The translations under genes were made by a program, and so were the position numbers. A DNA stretch of 64,000 nt from Hypomesus transpacificus (Eukaryota > Chordata > Actinopteri > Osmeriformes > Osmeridae): the NCBI RefSeq assembly GCF_021917145.1, contig NW_025813787.1, forward strand, positions 1 through 64,000, in the 5' to 3' direction. Shown here in pieces: positions 50,363-62,500 of this stretch. Numbering within the stretch: the stretch's first letter is position 1; each line of letters starts with the position of its first letter. Below the pieces are notes generated by a model. It saw only the letters and a list, made by a program, of their open reading frames with translations. It was not told the origin of the DNA and made no database searches.

Positions 50363-50435
50363 TGGAGGATGCGGGCATCGATCCCGCTACCTCTCGCATG
50401 CTAAGCGAGCGCTCTACCATTTGAGCTAATCCCCC
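50363..50435 (-). tRNA. tRNA-Ala (AGC)
   Basis: Third direct copy, identical 73-nt body. The 3' flank has diverged (CAACCTTTTCCATACAAGG), but the TTTT terminator is kept. Confidence 0.97.
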
Positions 50436-53045
50436 TTATAGAACCCTCTCCGAATTATACATATTAAGAATCTTTCTCACCGTACTATCTTCATTTTAAG
50501 TGTATTTAAAGCACATTTTCATAACTTGCATGTGTATATGGAGAAAATATCTATAGTTTACAAGACCCCAAGACTATATGCAGTTTGATATATTGTGCAA
50601 ATACATTTCTAACGTAACCTAAAGAACTTTTATTCTGAAGCTGGTTAAATAAGGAATTGGATGAGCCGACTTGGCTGACACGTGACTTCTTCTGACGACT
50701 TTCCCATTAAAGAAATAGACATTTTAATCAATAACGTTGTAACGATGTATTGACAGTAATTTAAATTTTAGTCCCATTCACTTACTGAATATTGTATTTG
50801 GTTTAACATGTTTAGGCAATGTTTTAATCATAATTTTCTTAGACCGTTTCATGGTGCTGTGGTGGTATCTGATAATACTAATAGGAATAATCTCCTGACT
50901 GTAAAAATGTCATTGAGAAGGGTGCATTCCTTGAACTAAATGTATCCCACTTGAAAACGAATGTCTATGGCGCATGGAATCCCTAAAAACCTTTGAGTTA
51001 CACTAACATTCAATTTAGTCTAAAGGGAATTAACCTAAATAGCCCTGCTTGACACCATGTATACATGTACTTTGCATGCACACTTGGGGGCAGTATGAAG
51101 AATTAGTGCTTAGTTACACGTGCAAATGTCTGCATGCAAATTCTGGTTAAAAAGGAAAATAACAAATTAGCTAACGCTAGGTCACATTAGCAAACATGTT
51201 TGAAGTGTTTCCCTCTTCCAACACACGGTTAAAGTGATTTGAAGGCCCCAAGAAAACCCAACACGAGGCTTTTCACCATTTTGCTTAATGCAATCAAACC
51301 TAGTTAACGCTAGGCTAGCTAACAAACAACCAAAACATCGAAGGCAGCTCTTTTCAACATTTTGTTTTTATTATTTAATTAAGATAATTATGTTTAAATA
51401 TATCTGGCAAAGATGTGGAGCAGCTTCACTATTGATTATTAGTTTTACTCACATATTTTCTGCTCTGTGTAGTTGCTCAGGTCGATTACGATGGTGGTGC
51501 AGCCAGGTGAAACTACTACTGGATAGGGAGCTGCATGGGGCGCTGCAAGAGAGTGTCTGGTGGGCCATACTGTCTGTTGGTGTGGCCTCAAACACTTTCC
51601 TCGCACACTGTAGCTGGTTCACCGCAATCAGGAGATGTTATAACTGTATAGAAGTTGTTGAAGTTGCGGTGGGTGCACAACAGGCTGAGGCAGCTGTAGG
51701 CCTAAGTTTAGGCTAGCTAACGATGTTAGTGGTAGTTAACTAGCTCGCTCAACTTCTTCAACCAACGACAACGTTCCACGTGTTGTAACGTCAGCTACAG
51801 TACTTGTTGCTCCCCCCTCGTGTACTGTTAATTAAATAATTGCGTGTGTGTGTTAAGGCAAACTTTCCGTAAAATGGGCATCTTCATTTTGCACTTCATG
51901 AACGCGTGTTGACCAAGACCGACTGTGTAATATCGAGTAGCTAATCGACTGGCTGCTTCGTCACTAGATTGGCAAATTCTGGAAGGGCAAGGTGGAAAAG
52001 ACCATTTAAAGTTCAATGGGGGTGATTATAAATATTGGCAAAAAAATAGATTTCATTGGATAGGCTCACATTTACATACAGACATTTTAATTTGTTTGTA
52101 AATGTGACAAAGTGAAAGGTAATTGTTTCATAATTATTTATTTTTTATGAAACAAAAATCATGAGACCTTTTTGCGCAATTACAATTGCCCATGCCTTCT
52201 CTCACCATGTGGTTAGGGGTCCTCGACGGCTGACGTCGAATTGCAATGTTATTAGCTAGCTAAATTTGACGAATTGACATGATATTCGTAGCTTATCAAA
52301 GTTTTAATTTAAAGTTAACGAAGGAAATTGAGGGAGAATTTTAGTTGTGCAGACAATGAATGCAAGACTTTGCGTGGTAAGTGGAGCAGATTACACGTCA
52401 CTAGACTATAGCTAAGCTAACTTGTAGCTACAGTAGCAGACTGACAGTGTTTTCTCACCAGAAGTCACTTTTTAAGCTGGCTCTGTCTGCAACCAAATAT
52501 GTCAAATTTACACAAGCCACAAAAATATTTTGATAATCTTCATGTCAGCTTGAATAGTTTGTTTTGAATTACAGGGTTACACGGGTGGAACTTAAGCACT
52601 GAAATGCCTTCTTGCATACGTACACATTAAAACCTTAACACAGATCATGCAAACGTTTACAAGGTAGCGTTAAATGCAGAAACAAAAAACGTTGTGGGAG
52701 TGATAGGCCGAGGCATACAAAATTCAGAAACCATACAGTTTGAGGGGTAACAACATTATTCAAATTACACTTATTGAGCTATTTATCTCCATATAGCTTA
52801 ATTTGTGTAATTTTAATAACATAATAAGACGTTTGGGAGATTAAAGTGGTGGTTGAAAATGGACCGTTCTTCCTCTCTCCTAATCACTGTGAAAGTCGGT
52901 ACTTTTTAAATACTTTAAAAAAATATTTTAAAACACAATGGGTTATAGACGTTTTGGGACATTGGGACCCTCTAATTTTCCCTATTCTGTCTCATTTTAA
53001 TTTGTTCTCCCATCTTCTACTTTTCCTTCTCCCCCATTGTTCCTC
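50436..53045. other. Gene-poor AT-rich stretch
   Basis: Right part of tRNA block C to about 51110, then unique AT-rich sequence. It includes one solo arm of the palindromic MITE-like repeat (51194-51250). Several TAGCTAGC-rich patches occur. I see no exon with both splice borders. Confidence 0.5.
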
Positions 53046-53117
53046 CGCATCTTTAGCGGTAATGGTAGAAAGCTCCCATGGAATGCGAGAGGTCGGTGGA
53101 TCGATGCTCGCAGCACC
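53046..53117 (+). pseudogene. tRNA-Ala pseudogene
   Basis: Aligns with the intact tRNA-Ala genes: TTAGC, AATGGTAGA, AATGCGAGAGGT and GGATCGATGCTCGCAGCACC. The acceptor stem and anticodon loop are broken (anticodon region reads CCCATGGAAT), so it cannot fold as a tRNA. It lies about 260 bases before the intact plus-strand copy. Confidence 0.75.
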
Positions 53118-53378
53118 TTTTTTCACAAGGTCCTCCGTCGTATTAACTCAGTTACTTCCGTATTCAACCAACTTCAGAATAAAAGACAAATTATATTTTT
53201 TGGCTGCAAACTTTTTTTTTTAAAGGTTATTTGAGATATGGATATCAAAATGCATATAGCCTTTGGGTATTGTAAACTATACACGTAGTGTACACATACT
53301 CATGCAATAAATCAATATTTAATACATACTTAAGATAAAATAGGAAGAATTTTCTTAACTGTTGACGTTGTTGTAGGC

Positions 53379-53451
53379 GGGGGATTAGCTCAAATGGTAG
53401 AGCGCTCGCTTAGCATGCGAGAGGTAGCGGGATCGATGCCCGCATCCTCCA
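53379..53451 (+). tRNA. tRNA-Ala (AGC), inverted copy
   Basis: Same 73-nt body as the three minus-strand genes. Its flanks are the inverted flanks of the other blocks: upstream sequence 53221-53370 matches the region after the copy at 48092, and downstream CTTTTCAGTTTGAGAGGA is kept. This is an inverted segmental copy, not an independent gene. Confidence 0.97.
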
Positions 53452-53754
53452 AACTTTTCAGTTTGAGAGGAATGATGAATCAGAAATGCACAGTTCATCT
53501 CGGTGATTAGAGTCAACTACCGGTGTGTATCGGGTCACATCTTGGCTACCACACACGGGGAACAAGAAAGAATATTAAGAATGCAACATAATCTCGGTAA
53601 CAGTAGCTCTAGCTAGCTAATAAAATTATGGTGAACGAAAAGTAATAAAAGTTATAATATTCTAAATACCTCAACTACAACCTTACAATAAAATTCATTT
53701 TATTACAGTAGTGCATGGCACAGACAGTGCTGCCAATATGACAAATGATCTTCA

Positions 53755-54757
53755 CGGGCCAGTTGTTCAAAACATTAAATCTGGATCAGAATTATCTGGA
53801 TTTTGAAATCCCATGTTTTGCTATCCAGGATCAGGTAATCAATTTTACTTTTGTACTGGTTTGTCAAAGCAACTTTGGATTGGATCACCCTGATCCAGAT
53901 ACAAACTTTTCAAGATTACCAAATCCGGATTGTAAATGAGACTACGTATAACAATGTAGGCCAATATATTAGGCTAGCCAAGTAAAGAAGAGGTTCAATA
54001 GCCAGCATTGGGTCGCCTTGAAGTGTTTTGATTTGAAGACACAGAAAAAAGTAAAATAAAACAATCATAACAGTCAGAGCTGTCATCTGACCCACAAACA
54101 ATTGAAAAAAACATATACAGCACCAGTCAAAAGTTTGGACACATTTTCCCATTCATGGATCAGTTGTATTCCAATTCTACTAAAAAGTTTTCATGGGAAA
54201 TGTGTGTGTATGTTCTTCACAAATGCAATGCGAATATTTTGAAAAAGTTTTTCAAAATCTAAAAAAGGCTAAACGTCCAATAAATAACAAAATTAAAGAA
54301 CTGTCAAAGTTAGTCTTCTGTTGTGGAGACTAGCTTTTTGAAACTCTACTTTTAGGAGGCGGATCTCAAATTGGGCTTTGGTTTGCTGAAGTTGGCGAAA
54401 AGTGATTTGTTCTACTGCCAGAATAATCTGTACTTCTGCTCTTACATATAAATAAATATATGAATTACATGATACAAATATTTGACCAATTTCACGTTTT
54501 ATTAAATTTTGTTGCTGAAATCCACCTTACTGCTGGGCTCAGAATGATTTTGAATTTTTGGATCAAAGGTATCCCAATTATACAAAAAAGGTTTTGAACA
54601 ACACATGTTGAAGGTTTAATCCAAATCAAAACCAATATTGGATTGCGTAATCTAATCAAATTGTTCTTTTTCTTATTTTTTTTGCAACTCATTTTCAAGA
54701 TTTGATCCAATACAAAAGCCGTAATCCGATCGCATCACTTCTGAAAAACTGGCCCAG
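53755..54757. mobile_element. Non-autonomous DNA transposon with inverted ends
   Basis: Left end CGGGCCAGTTGTTCAAAA and the reverse complement of the right end, TGGGCCAGTTTTTCAGAAG, form imperfect terminal inverted repeats about 1.0 kb apart. Sub-terminal GATCCAGAT / GGATTTGGT-like motifs also recur inverted. No transposase frame. A Tc1-like end (54112-54165) is nested inside. Superfamily not assigned. Confidence 0.6.
54112..54165 (+). mobile_element. Tc1/mariner-like terminal fragment
   Basis: ATACAGCACCAGTCAAAAGT followed by TTGGACACATTTTCCCATTC matches the well-known end of fish Tc1-like elements. Only one end was found. Confidence 0.6.
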
Positions 54758-55363
54758 GTCCTCCACATTGAGATTTTCCCATCCCAGGAAGTCTACAACT
54801 TCATGAACGGAAGTACTTAATAGCAAGAGTGAAGTGGTGGTTGTCGTCTGAGGTAAACAGCGATAAATCGCGAAACTAATTACATATATTTTGGGTAACG
54901 TTTAACGGCGATCTCTTTGATGCGTGTTAAACAACTGGAATAAAAATATGAAGTTTTAAAGTTGTTTCGTTTGAATAAACATGCTGTGTGCCAGAGCCCG
55001 TTTACGGCTAACCCCATATTAGACATGCCCTGTTATATGTCTAGCTAACGAACAGGTTAGCACGCACAGGGCTCAGGCGCTAGTCCTGTATTATCAGCCG
55101 AGAAGACTTCTATACACTTGGTTATTAGCAGTGGCTTCCCATTCCCGTAGTTGTAATGGCAACCTGTATATATGGGGACACTCACTGTGACGTGATATGT
55201 TAGCTAGGCAGGTTAAATCCGAAATGGAATGATGGTTACAGCAAGGTAACGAGTTAATATATGAGGTTAACATAAACTGAACATCCATGCATCATTCATA
55301 CCTATTCCCTTTACATAAACTATTGTTTCAGACTTTTTCAATTGGTACCGAAGCAGGAAGAAA

Positions 55364-58244
55364 ATGGACTTTAAAGAATGTTATAGTGACACGGTGTCCT
55401 CGGTGGCCGCGGCAGCGCGCGCGGGGTGCAGGCGGAGGCTACGGACGCTGATCCACCGGGGCTGTAGCATCGACAGCAGGGATAACCGCGGCTGGAACGC
55501 CCTGCATGAAGCTGCATCTGCAGGCTCTGCCGACTGTGTACGCGAGCTCATCTCTGCTGCTGGTACGATCACAGAACAACAATAGTTATAAAGGCCTCCT
55601 CTTATGGGCAATGTAACTGGTAGTTAAGTTTCATAACTAGCTATTAAGATTCATTTGAACAGTCCCAAAAGAAACAATGTACATTATTATCAAAAGCGAA
55701 GCACGAGGAGCGGGGCAATTGAACCCTTGAACCTCTTGATCTGTTGTCAAATGTGTCTCTTATGAGCTATACACATAACGTTTGAACAACCTTCACATCT
55801 CAAAATACTGAGATACTCTTTCTCCGTTACCAGTGGCCACCTCACGAGGCGGCAGTAGCTATCTCGCTGCCAGGACTCATGAGGGGGAGACAGCCTTGCA
55901 TCTGGCTGCTCACTGTGGCAACCTGGCAGTGGTCAAACTGCTCATTAAGGCAAGAGCCAACATCAACCAGCCAACCAATGACGGCTCCTGTCCTCTGTAC
56001 GCAGGTAACATAGATTCACACTCCAATACAGATATGCACACCTTGTTTTAGTTTCTTTCTTTTTTTCTCCAGTTGAGAAATTCTGACTGTTTCCCTCATT
56101 TACACGGGTACAGCTGTCAGTGCTGGACACAAAGAAGTTGTGGAGTTGCTCATCAGGAAGGGAGCAGAAGTCAATGGAGAACACACCTCCTCTTGCTGGT
56201 CCAGTCTCCACCTGGCTGCTTATAAGGTAGACCTCCACACAACATGCTGAAAACAACACTAACGTTGTATCTCTATACAGCTGATTCAAATGAATAAGTC
56301 GTCATCGAGCTCAGCAGGAGCTTAGTAACGACCATTCATTTGAATCAGGTTTGCTGGAGCAGGAAACATCCAGGACCCTGGACCCTGAGGGCCAGGATTT
56401 AACACCCTGGTGTAACAACACATGGGGGCCAGATGGCCGAGTGGTTAGGGAATCGGGCTACCAATCAGAAGGTTGCCGGTTCGATTCTCGGCCGTCCTAT
56501 ATGTCGTTGAGTAAATGTAAACTCGTGCTTGTTCTTTTCCCTGGCAGGGTTCCAGTGAGATGGTGCGCCTCCTGATTGCTGTGCCAGCCTGCAAGCTGGA
56601 AGCTCTTGACGATAATAATATCACCCCCTTGTTTCTGTCCGCACAGTATGGACGGAGGGAGTGCCTTCAGATCCTTATTGATGCAGGTACACAGCTGTGT
56701 GTGTGTGTGTGATTCCCCCCCTCCCTCCCCGTATACACATGTGCACCTGTGTGTCTGGTGTGCAGGTGCGGACGTGAACACTCAGGCTGCAGACCTTGCC
56801 ACCCCTCTGATGATCGCGTCTCAGCAGGGGTACGAGGACTGCGTGAACACCCTCCTGGCCCACGGTGCCAACGCCAACATCCTCTGCAATGACATCTGGC
56901 CCCAGATCCCCATCCACGCGGCCGCTGAGTTTGGACACATAAGGTATCAGGCTGTAATAAGGACATCTGTCATGTTGTCCCATTTATGTTTTTCTCTCTC
57001 TAGAAACGTCCTGGTACTCATGTGTGCGTTTTGTGTTTGTTGCGTTGCGGGTGCCGTTTGACAGCATCCTGCGACGTCTGATCGCCGTGACGGACCGGAC
57101 GTGCGACCGGGGGAAGGACCGGGTGAGCCCGCTGTACCTGGCCACGGACCAGAGGGAGTGTACTCAGGTGCTGCTGGAGGAGGGCTTCCACCCTGACGCT
57201 CAGGACTGCAGCTCCTTCATAGCCCAGTCGCCCCTCGCCAAGGCTCTGGCCCCCCTCCATGCCTCCAGCAGGACCCCCAGGTACTTGGAGCCCAGTACAG
57301 TCTGGTATGCACCAACCCTCAGCCTGGCAGTTCCTTTTTTCATGTATTTAACCTTTTATTCTCTCGCTCTCTCTCGCTCTCAGTGATTCAGCGAGGCTTT
57401 TGTTGGCTGCAGGGGCCACTCTGAACAAGGCGGTGTGGGCTTTCGCCCTGAACACCGACAAGCCAGAGACCCTGCAGTTCATACTACAGCACAGGAGAAT
57501 CTGCCTGAGAAGGCTGGACCTGCTTCAGAGACCAGACCTGCCAAGCTGGGGCCTGTGCAGCCCGGCACAGTCCTACAGCTCCTTGTCCAGTCTGGAGGAA
57601 TCCAGCGTGACCATGTCCAGTTCAGAGGAAACCAGCGAGGTTGTGTGCAGTTCAGATGAATCCAGCCAGAGCTGGTCCAGTCGAGAGCCGCCCGGTTGGA
57701 AGGCGTCCAGACCAAAGCAGTCGAGCGGGAACTCGTCCGTTTCAGGGGAGTTAAAGGATGTGTGGTTGAATGCAGAGGAGTTGACTTGGCTGGTGTTAGT
57801 GGCTGACAGGACAGTGCATCATGCCCCCTGCTGGCTCCCTTTGCTACTGCAGGCTGGATTGGAACCTTCCCTGCTCTTACGCTCAGACATGTAAGACACA
57901 CACACACAGACAGACAGACAAACATAATTTCACACACACCTCTATTAAGAATGTTTTCCCTCAGTGTTAAATTGTCAGCTCATAATATTTCACCTCTTTT
58001 TTTCCGGTGTTATTTGCCTCAGATTGAAGAAGGCGAAGAGTGACGTTCTGAATTACCTCCTGGAGTTTGTGAATTGGTCGACTCTCTCCCACCACCTTCG
58101 ACAAATACTTGACCAGCGACTAGAAGAGAAGACGTGGACTCCCAACGCACACCTAGGTCAGCTACGTACATCACCCACCAGTGTCAGTTACCAGTCACAG
58201 ATGCCAAGGATCCCAGCGTGTTTGGTTAACTGACACAAATTGAT

Positions 58245-58285
<41 letters not shown>

Positions 58286-58439
58286 AGAAGGTGTGCCCCC
58301 TCTCTCTCACCTCTGCAGGCTCCAGGTTCGGGAGCAGTTAGGGGCTTATCCTTTGATGCAGACGCCCTGTGTCCAGCAGCTTCCCCTGCCCCGCCCTCTC
58401 CAGAAATACCTTCAGTTCACAGACATCATTCCTCCATAG
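55364..58439 (+). CDS. asb3: Ankyrin repeat and SOCS box protein 3
   Basis: Nine exons, 55364-55562, 55834-56004, 56114-56226, 56548-56686, 56766-56943, 57065-57280, 57384-57890, 58023-58156 and 58288-58439, total 1809 nt = 602 aa; human ASB3 is about 518 aa. It begins MDFKECYSDTVSSVAAAARA, close to human MDFTEAYADTCSTVGLAARE. Ankyrin repeats carry TALHLAAHCGNLAVVKLLI, LHLAAYKGSSEMVRLLI, TPLFLSAQYGRRECLQILI and PLMIASQQGYEDCVNTLL. The C-terminus has a SOCS/BC box (PPLSHLCRLQVREQLG ... QLPLPRPLQKYLQF), which binds elongin B/C. Family role: substrate adaptor of a cullin-5 ubiquitin ligase in the cytosol. Odd point: exon 7 has a Ser/Glu-rich insert of about 60 residues absent from the human protein, which accounts for most of the extra length. 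Confidence 0.95.
56275..56408. mobile_element. Palindromic MITE-like repeat in asb3 intron 3
   Basis: Contains GATTCAAATGAATAAGTCG and the inverted CATTCATTTGAATCAGG, then TGCTGGAGCAGGAAACATCC. Related to 27155-27292. Confidence 0.5.
56430..56500 (+). mobile_element. tRNA-like SINE head in asb3 intron 3
   Basis: GATGGCCGAGTGGTTAGGGA resembles an A box, and GGTTCGATTCTCGGCC a B box, at tRNA-like spacing. The acceptor ends do not pair convincingly. Either a SINE head or a decayed tRNA. It ends about 50 bases before exon 4. Confidence 0.55.
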
Positions 58440-58667
58440 CACAGCACACGCTACATCCACACCACCATCACGTTCTGTTGTTGGTTCTATCGTTGTCTAC
58501 CTGCACCATATACTTAACCGCAAGCAGTTGAGTTTCCTGCTACTGTGACAAAAAAAAAAACGTTTGATATCTGATGTAAAGATGCCAAAGTTTTTCTGTT
58601 TGATAGTTGTATACTTGTTGTGTTAAATTTACTACCAGTTCTATTTGCAAGAGGTTGTTGCATTTAA

Positions 58668-58673
58668 AATAAA
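58668..58673 (+). terminator. Polyadenylation signal of asb3
   Basis: AATAAA about 230 bases after the asb3 stop. Between here and the abca5 start codon (58674-59586) lies the presumed abca5 promoter and 5' UTR, with no recognised motif. Confidence 0.65.
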
Positions 58674-59586
58674 AAATATATATGTTTTTTACGATTTGAG
58701 TTGTGAGAGCATGACCGTAATAACTTTGTGACTTTTGATTGGTTAACGTCACCGGTGGGGGGGTAGCAGGCGGAAGCCCGAGTATGTTGACAGCTACTAG
58801 CTAGCAGGTTTACATTTTAGCTTGTTTCATAAAAACGCACCTGCCGCGGCTGGACTCGAAGGCACTCAAAACAACAAATGATATGAAAGACATGCCTTAA
58901 TGTATTTCATACGTGAGTAAAACCATTGCTTCCTAGCTCTGTGATCCAAGCAGTTTGTTATTTCGTGTCATACCTGACACTACATTTGCTGTGAAGCTTT
59001 AGTACCGCTTACAAACTGCCAGAGACGCTAGCTGTATTTCAGGGGTAAATTATAACTTGAAACAGAAGAATGTTTTATTGAATTGTTTGCTATTATGTTG
59101 TAACTTACTCAAAACTCAATTGTACATTTACAAGTAGTCCAAATATTAATCTTGGCTAGCATCAACCCCAGTCATTAGTGTGTGGGTTAACGTGACGCGT
59201 TTAGCCTAATGCTGTGTGTGTACATTCCGCATTTAACTGGCTGCTGTGGTAGTCTAGCTACAACGTTAATGCTTTTATCCTAGGTATCTAGCTAGTTAGT
59301 AGTAAGTCTAAGCTTTATCGACAAATTTGATTTCCTGCTTCTTTCATGCTATGGCAGTTTTACAGCAGTGTGACTGTTTAATGTGGATGCATACGCCAGA
59401 CCAGGTTAGTTATTAACATGTACCTCTAGCTAGCTAGCTAATCAATACCGCCAGCTGATACGCTGGCAATTCACATATTTATTAGTGTTGACTGCCTTGC
59501 AAGGGCTACGTGTAACTTAAGTCGTTTGATCTGTTTGCATTACAGCAGAGCCCAACGTTGGGGAGACACATTCATGCGCCAGCAAG

Positions 59587-62500
59587 ATGCAGCATGCTGG
59601 AAGTATGCGACCTTTAATTAGAAGAGATGCAGGCGTTTGGAATCAAACAAAAAGTCTTCTCTACAAGAATGTACTGATCAAATGGAGGACCAAGCAACAG
59701 AGCTTGCAGGTGCCATACATTTTTGTTATTGACTGTGTATAAAGCACGTGTCTGTTTGTGACCAAACCACTGTTATTCCATACAGGAAATCGTTTTTGCA
59801 AGCTTTAGATTGACATGGTAGCAGGACTGTTATGAGTCTCACTCATGCAAAGTTTTACAATGGCATCAGAGCGGATCTTGGGTTGGATCTCATTAGATGA
59901 TCTTTGCCAGTCTCTCCCCTTGGCTTGTGGCAACAGAGCTACACAATAATCTGGCCCATGACACTCCTGTGTTTCTGCTACATTGATTATTGTAGCGTTA
60001 AATACATTTTAAATGGGATACTTTGTGTGTATCTCTCTACAATGAGTAATTGAAAACGCTCCCATCCCTGGCCCCATTAGGACTGTTTGGGGAAGATGGT
60101 GATGCTGCAGGCAGATTGTATTGTCCTCTTGCACCACTCAGCCACTGAGGCGTTAACATCCTAGGGCCACAGGCCAGCAGGGTCTTTGGGAGCTCTGCTA
60201 CATCAGGCTCTTAACGTTGGCATCTCCCCCGCCCACACCTGTTTGAAAACTTGTGACCAGCAACTTCCTCTTGCCTGGCAACACAGCCCCCCCCCCCCCC
60301 TCCTCCCCCCCGGCTCCTCCTTCTCCTCTGATTAAGGGTTGAATAAATGAATCTCTTCAGGCACTCCCCCCCCCCCTCGTCCTGCCTTGTAACGCTATGC
60401 ATTTTTCATTTGGACTTAAGTTGCGCCGATGCATTTTTAATGGGTCTCCCTGTTTCATCTTCTCGTCCTGGTGGTGGTATTTGAGGGTCTCCCGGAACGA
60501 GGTTTCTGTTTGAGATCGTTGAGGGCAGGAAATTCTTACATGCTGTCAAGTGATCTGCGTTCACGAGAGGAACCGCACAGTCTGCTGTCGGTTTGATCTG
60601 TGGCTGCGTTTCTTCTAAAGCATTATTAAATGGAACGTTAGGCCTAAGCACCTTACGCAATGTTGGGCCTGTCTGAGTGGAATTCCTGTTCAGCTCTATT
60701 GATTTTAATTTGAGGATGATGCAGCAGTTAAAATGAGTCTATTCTACATTTCTAATCCTACTACACTTCATTTCTAAACAACCCACCCCAGCATACACAC
60801 ACACACTCACACACACACTCACACACACACTCACACACACACTCATGCACACTCACACTCACACACACACACTCACACACACACTCACACACACACTCAC
60901 ACACACAACTCACACACAAAAGGTCACGCTCACACTGACAGTTTGAGCTCACTGGTTCCCAGGACAATGTCTAGGCAGTGTTGTGGAATCTCGATTATTG
61001 GGCAGGGTGGCAACCGGTGGGGTATAGAGGGGGACAGGTCGGGGGCCTAAGATGCAGATGAGGCCTGCGCAGTAAGAATTACACCAAAGAACAGGCTCAA
61101 ACCAGTGTGAGAGAAGAGGTCTAGTGGGGAGGTTGGCCTGGCAGGCTAAGGATGGGAAAAGAGTGTATCTTGAGCAGTGTGGCCTGATATGAGTAAGACT
61201 TGCATAACAAAAGGCCTGCTAGACAGTCAACAAGATTGTAGGGCAGGAAAGGAGGGGGGGTCCAGATAGCTTACAGCTGTGACCGATCAGAAAGCGAGAA
61301 CCCAAGAGCTAAGAGTATCCCCAAGGGCCGGAGTCATGTCTAAAAAGCATTCTGAATCTTCTGGAGAGGGCGGGTTGCGCATGCTGGGAGACCGACGAGC
61401 AGTGAGTTGCAGTAGTCCAACTTGGAGAGGACAAGTGCTTGGACTAGCAGCTGGGTGGAATGCTCAGACAGGTATCTCCTGATCTTCCGGATGTTGTAGA
61501 GGGTGAATCTACAAGACCGGGAGACTGCAGCAATGTGGGTTGTGAGGGAGAGCTCGTCATCCATGGTAACCCAGAGGTTCCTTGCAGAGGATGGATCACC
61601 ATCGCAGATCCCAGGGTGATGGAGAGATTGTGGAAGGGTTTGGCCGGGTTATGAAAGACATGACGTGGAGACTGAGAGTTGAGATGAAATGAGGACATGT
61701 AGAGAGGTGTTCCTCAGGTTCCCAGTGTTTCAGTGTTCCTCAGGTTCCAAGTGTTTCAGTGTTCATAAGGTTCCCAGTGTTTCTGTGTTCCTAAGGTTCC
61801 CAGTGTTTCAGTGTTCCTCAGGTTCCCCGTGTTTCAGTGTTCCCCGTGTTTCAGTGTTCCTCAGGTTCCCAGTGTTTCAGTGTTCCTCAGGTTCCCCGTG
61901 TTTCAGTGTTCCCCGTGTTTCAGTGTTCCTCAGGTTCCCAGTGTTTCAGGGTTCCTCACCTGTTCCTCTTGAAGTGTGGTCATATCAGAAATGTTTAGAA
62001 TAGCTCTGGTTATCGTAGGTCCTAATCATGTAGAGAATGTATTTTTGGAACTCAAAAGCAGTCACGTACAATGACAATGTATCACTTCAAAGTGTTTAGA
62101 TATGCCTTCACAAAACAACAGCATTCCATGGCCCAACAGCACCTGTCTGACCTCCTGCCTGTGTCTCCCACGGTGTGCAGGAGCTGATCCTGCCCCTGCT
62201 GCTCCTGGGTCTCCTGATCCTCATCAGTACTCTCAACCCCCATGTCTACTACGGGGGCATCAGCACCATGGTGCTGGAGAAGGAGGATGACAACCACATC
62301 ATCAGCGTCCTGGGTTACACCCCCATCACCAACGTCACCAACCACATCATGGAAGAGGTGGCCCAGGAGATGCGTAAGTGAACCGTGGTGACCTCCAGCC
62401 CTCCAGAACACACCTCCAGCCCTCCAGAACACACCTCCAGCCCTCCTCAACACACCTCCAGCCCTCCTCAACACACCTCCAGCCCTCCACAACACACCTC

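Noticed and set aside
51288-51716. 142-codon plus-strand frame in the gene-poor region
   Set aside because: Composition and lack of recognisable motif fit chance; it overlaps AT-rich intergenic sequence and no splice partner was seen.
47850-53520. CRISPR-like spacing of near-identical short repeats
   Set aside because: The conserved 73-nt blocks are tRNA-Ala genes about 1 kb or more apart, in a vertebrate genome; no array structure.
57435-57937. Alternative frames on both strands across asb3 exon 7
   Set aside because: Shadow frames of the Ser/Glu-rich coding repeat; the asb3 frame alone is phase-compatible with exons 6 and 8 and has family homology.
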